Program-made: the position numbers and the translations under genes
The notes under the pieces: model-generated
What the model was told of the DNA's origin: nothing
Seen by the model: only the letters and a program-made list of their open reading frames with translations
The model's database searches: none
Assembly (NCBI GenBank): GCA_964538225.1
Contig: CAZIDW010000004.1
Span: 1 to 39,276, forward strand
DNA from: JAFGCR01 sp964538225
GTDB lineage: Bacteria > Patescibacteriota > Gracilibacteria > UM-FILTER-43-11
Length of the DNA stretch: 39,276 nt
Direction of reading: 5' to 3'
Shown: positions 39,241 to 39,276 of the stretch, in pieces
Layout: every line of letters begins with the position of its first letter
How positions within the stretch are numbered: the first letter of the stretch is position 1

Positions 39241-39276
39241 CTTCGACGCTTGCGTCGGGGTAAAGCCCTAAAGTGT
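39241..39276. repeat. Palindrome at the window edge
   Basis: CGACGC-TT-GCGTCG lies at about 39244-39257, followed by GGGGTAAAGCCC. It looks like another intergenic palindromic element and is cut by the edge. No reading frame is supported here. Confidence 0.4.

Overview
The window is a stretch of a small-genome bacterial chromosome, most likely a metagenome-assembled member of the Candidate Phyla Radiation (Patescibacteria). This placement is inference from three things: single housekeeping genes interspersed with lineage-type uncharacterised membrane proteins, a complete type IV pilus cluster with no secretin in view, and many short dispersed repeats that run into gene ends. UGA is used as a stop (for example in tsaD, folD, mtaB), so this is not a code-25 lineage (Gracilibacteria or Absconditabacteria). 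Almost no gene start is preceded by a Shine-Dalgarno motif; leaders are A-rich or nearly absent. A run of ten N inside uvrA shows that the sequence is a scaffold.

Layout. 1-1545: grpE then a truncated dnaK on the minus strand, with a perfect CIRCE operator over a promoter between them. 1608-5265: a DUF2179-type membrane protein, small proteins, tRNA-Cys(GCA), a membrane-anchored protein, a lipoprotein and a divergent PAP2 (DUF212) protein. 5348-13838: a region bounded by two inverted copies of a roughly 145-bp repeat, holding a HAMP/PP2C phosphatase sensor, uvrA, a stand-alone cyclic-nucleotide-binding protein, a DUF3307 protein, a CHASE2 adenylate cyclase and a 32-residue membrane peptide. 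13881-16367: an accessory island with a probable structured, terminated RNA, very strong promoters, a protein with RelA/SpoT-like motifs and four small unknown genes. 16302-25290: lgt, tsaD, nadB, a PrsW-type protease, an NFU-domain protein, mtaB, purF and folD. 25433-26656: a surface protein with three six-cysteine modules. 26961-39210: the type IV pilus cluster (pilT, pseudo-receiver/zinc ribbon, pilB, pilC, four pseudopilins, a PilM-PilN fusion, a PilO-like protein, the main pilin), closed by a strong terminator.

How genes work together. TsaD and MtaB act one after the other on tRNA position 37 (t6A, then ms2t6A). FolD supplies one-carbon units used in the purine route that PurF opens. Lgt lipidates lipoproteins such as the one at 4121-4687. 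The cyclase and the cyclic-nucleotide-binding protein could form a local cAMP circuit. The pilus genes encode extension and retraction ATPases, a platform protein, an alignment complex, a pilin and several minor pilins; one minor pilin carries calcium-binding thrombospondin type 3 repeats and is a candidate tip adhesin.

The most unusual pattern is a set of short tandem or inverted arrays with a period of 7 nt (sometimes 8) at more than ten places. They have several unrelated unit sequences, lie mostly between genes, and in several cases supply the start or stop codon of the adjoining gene.
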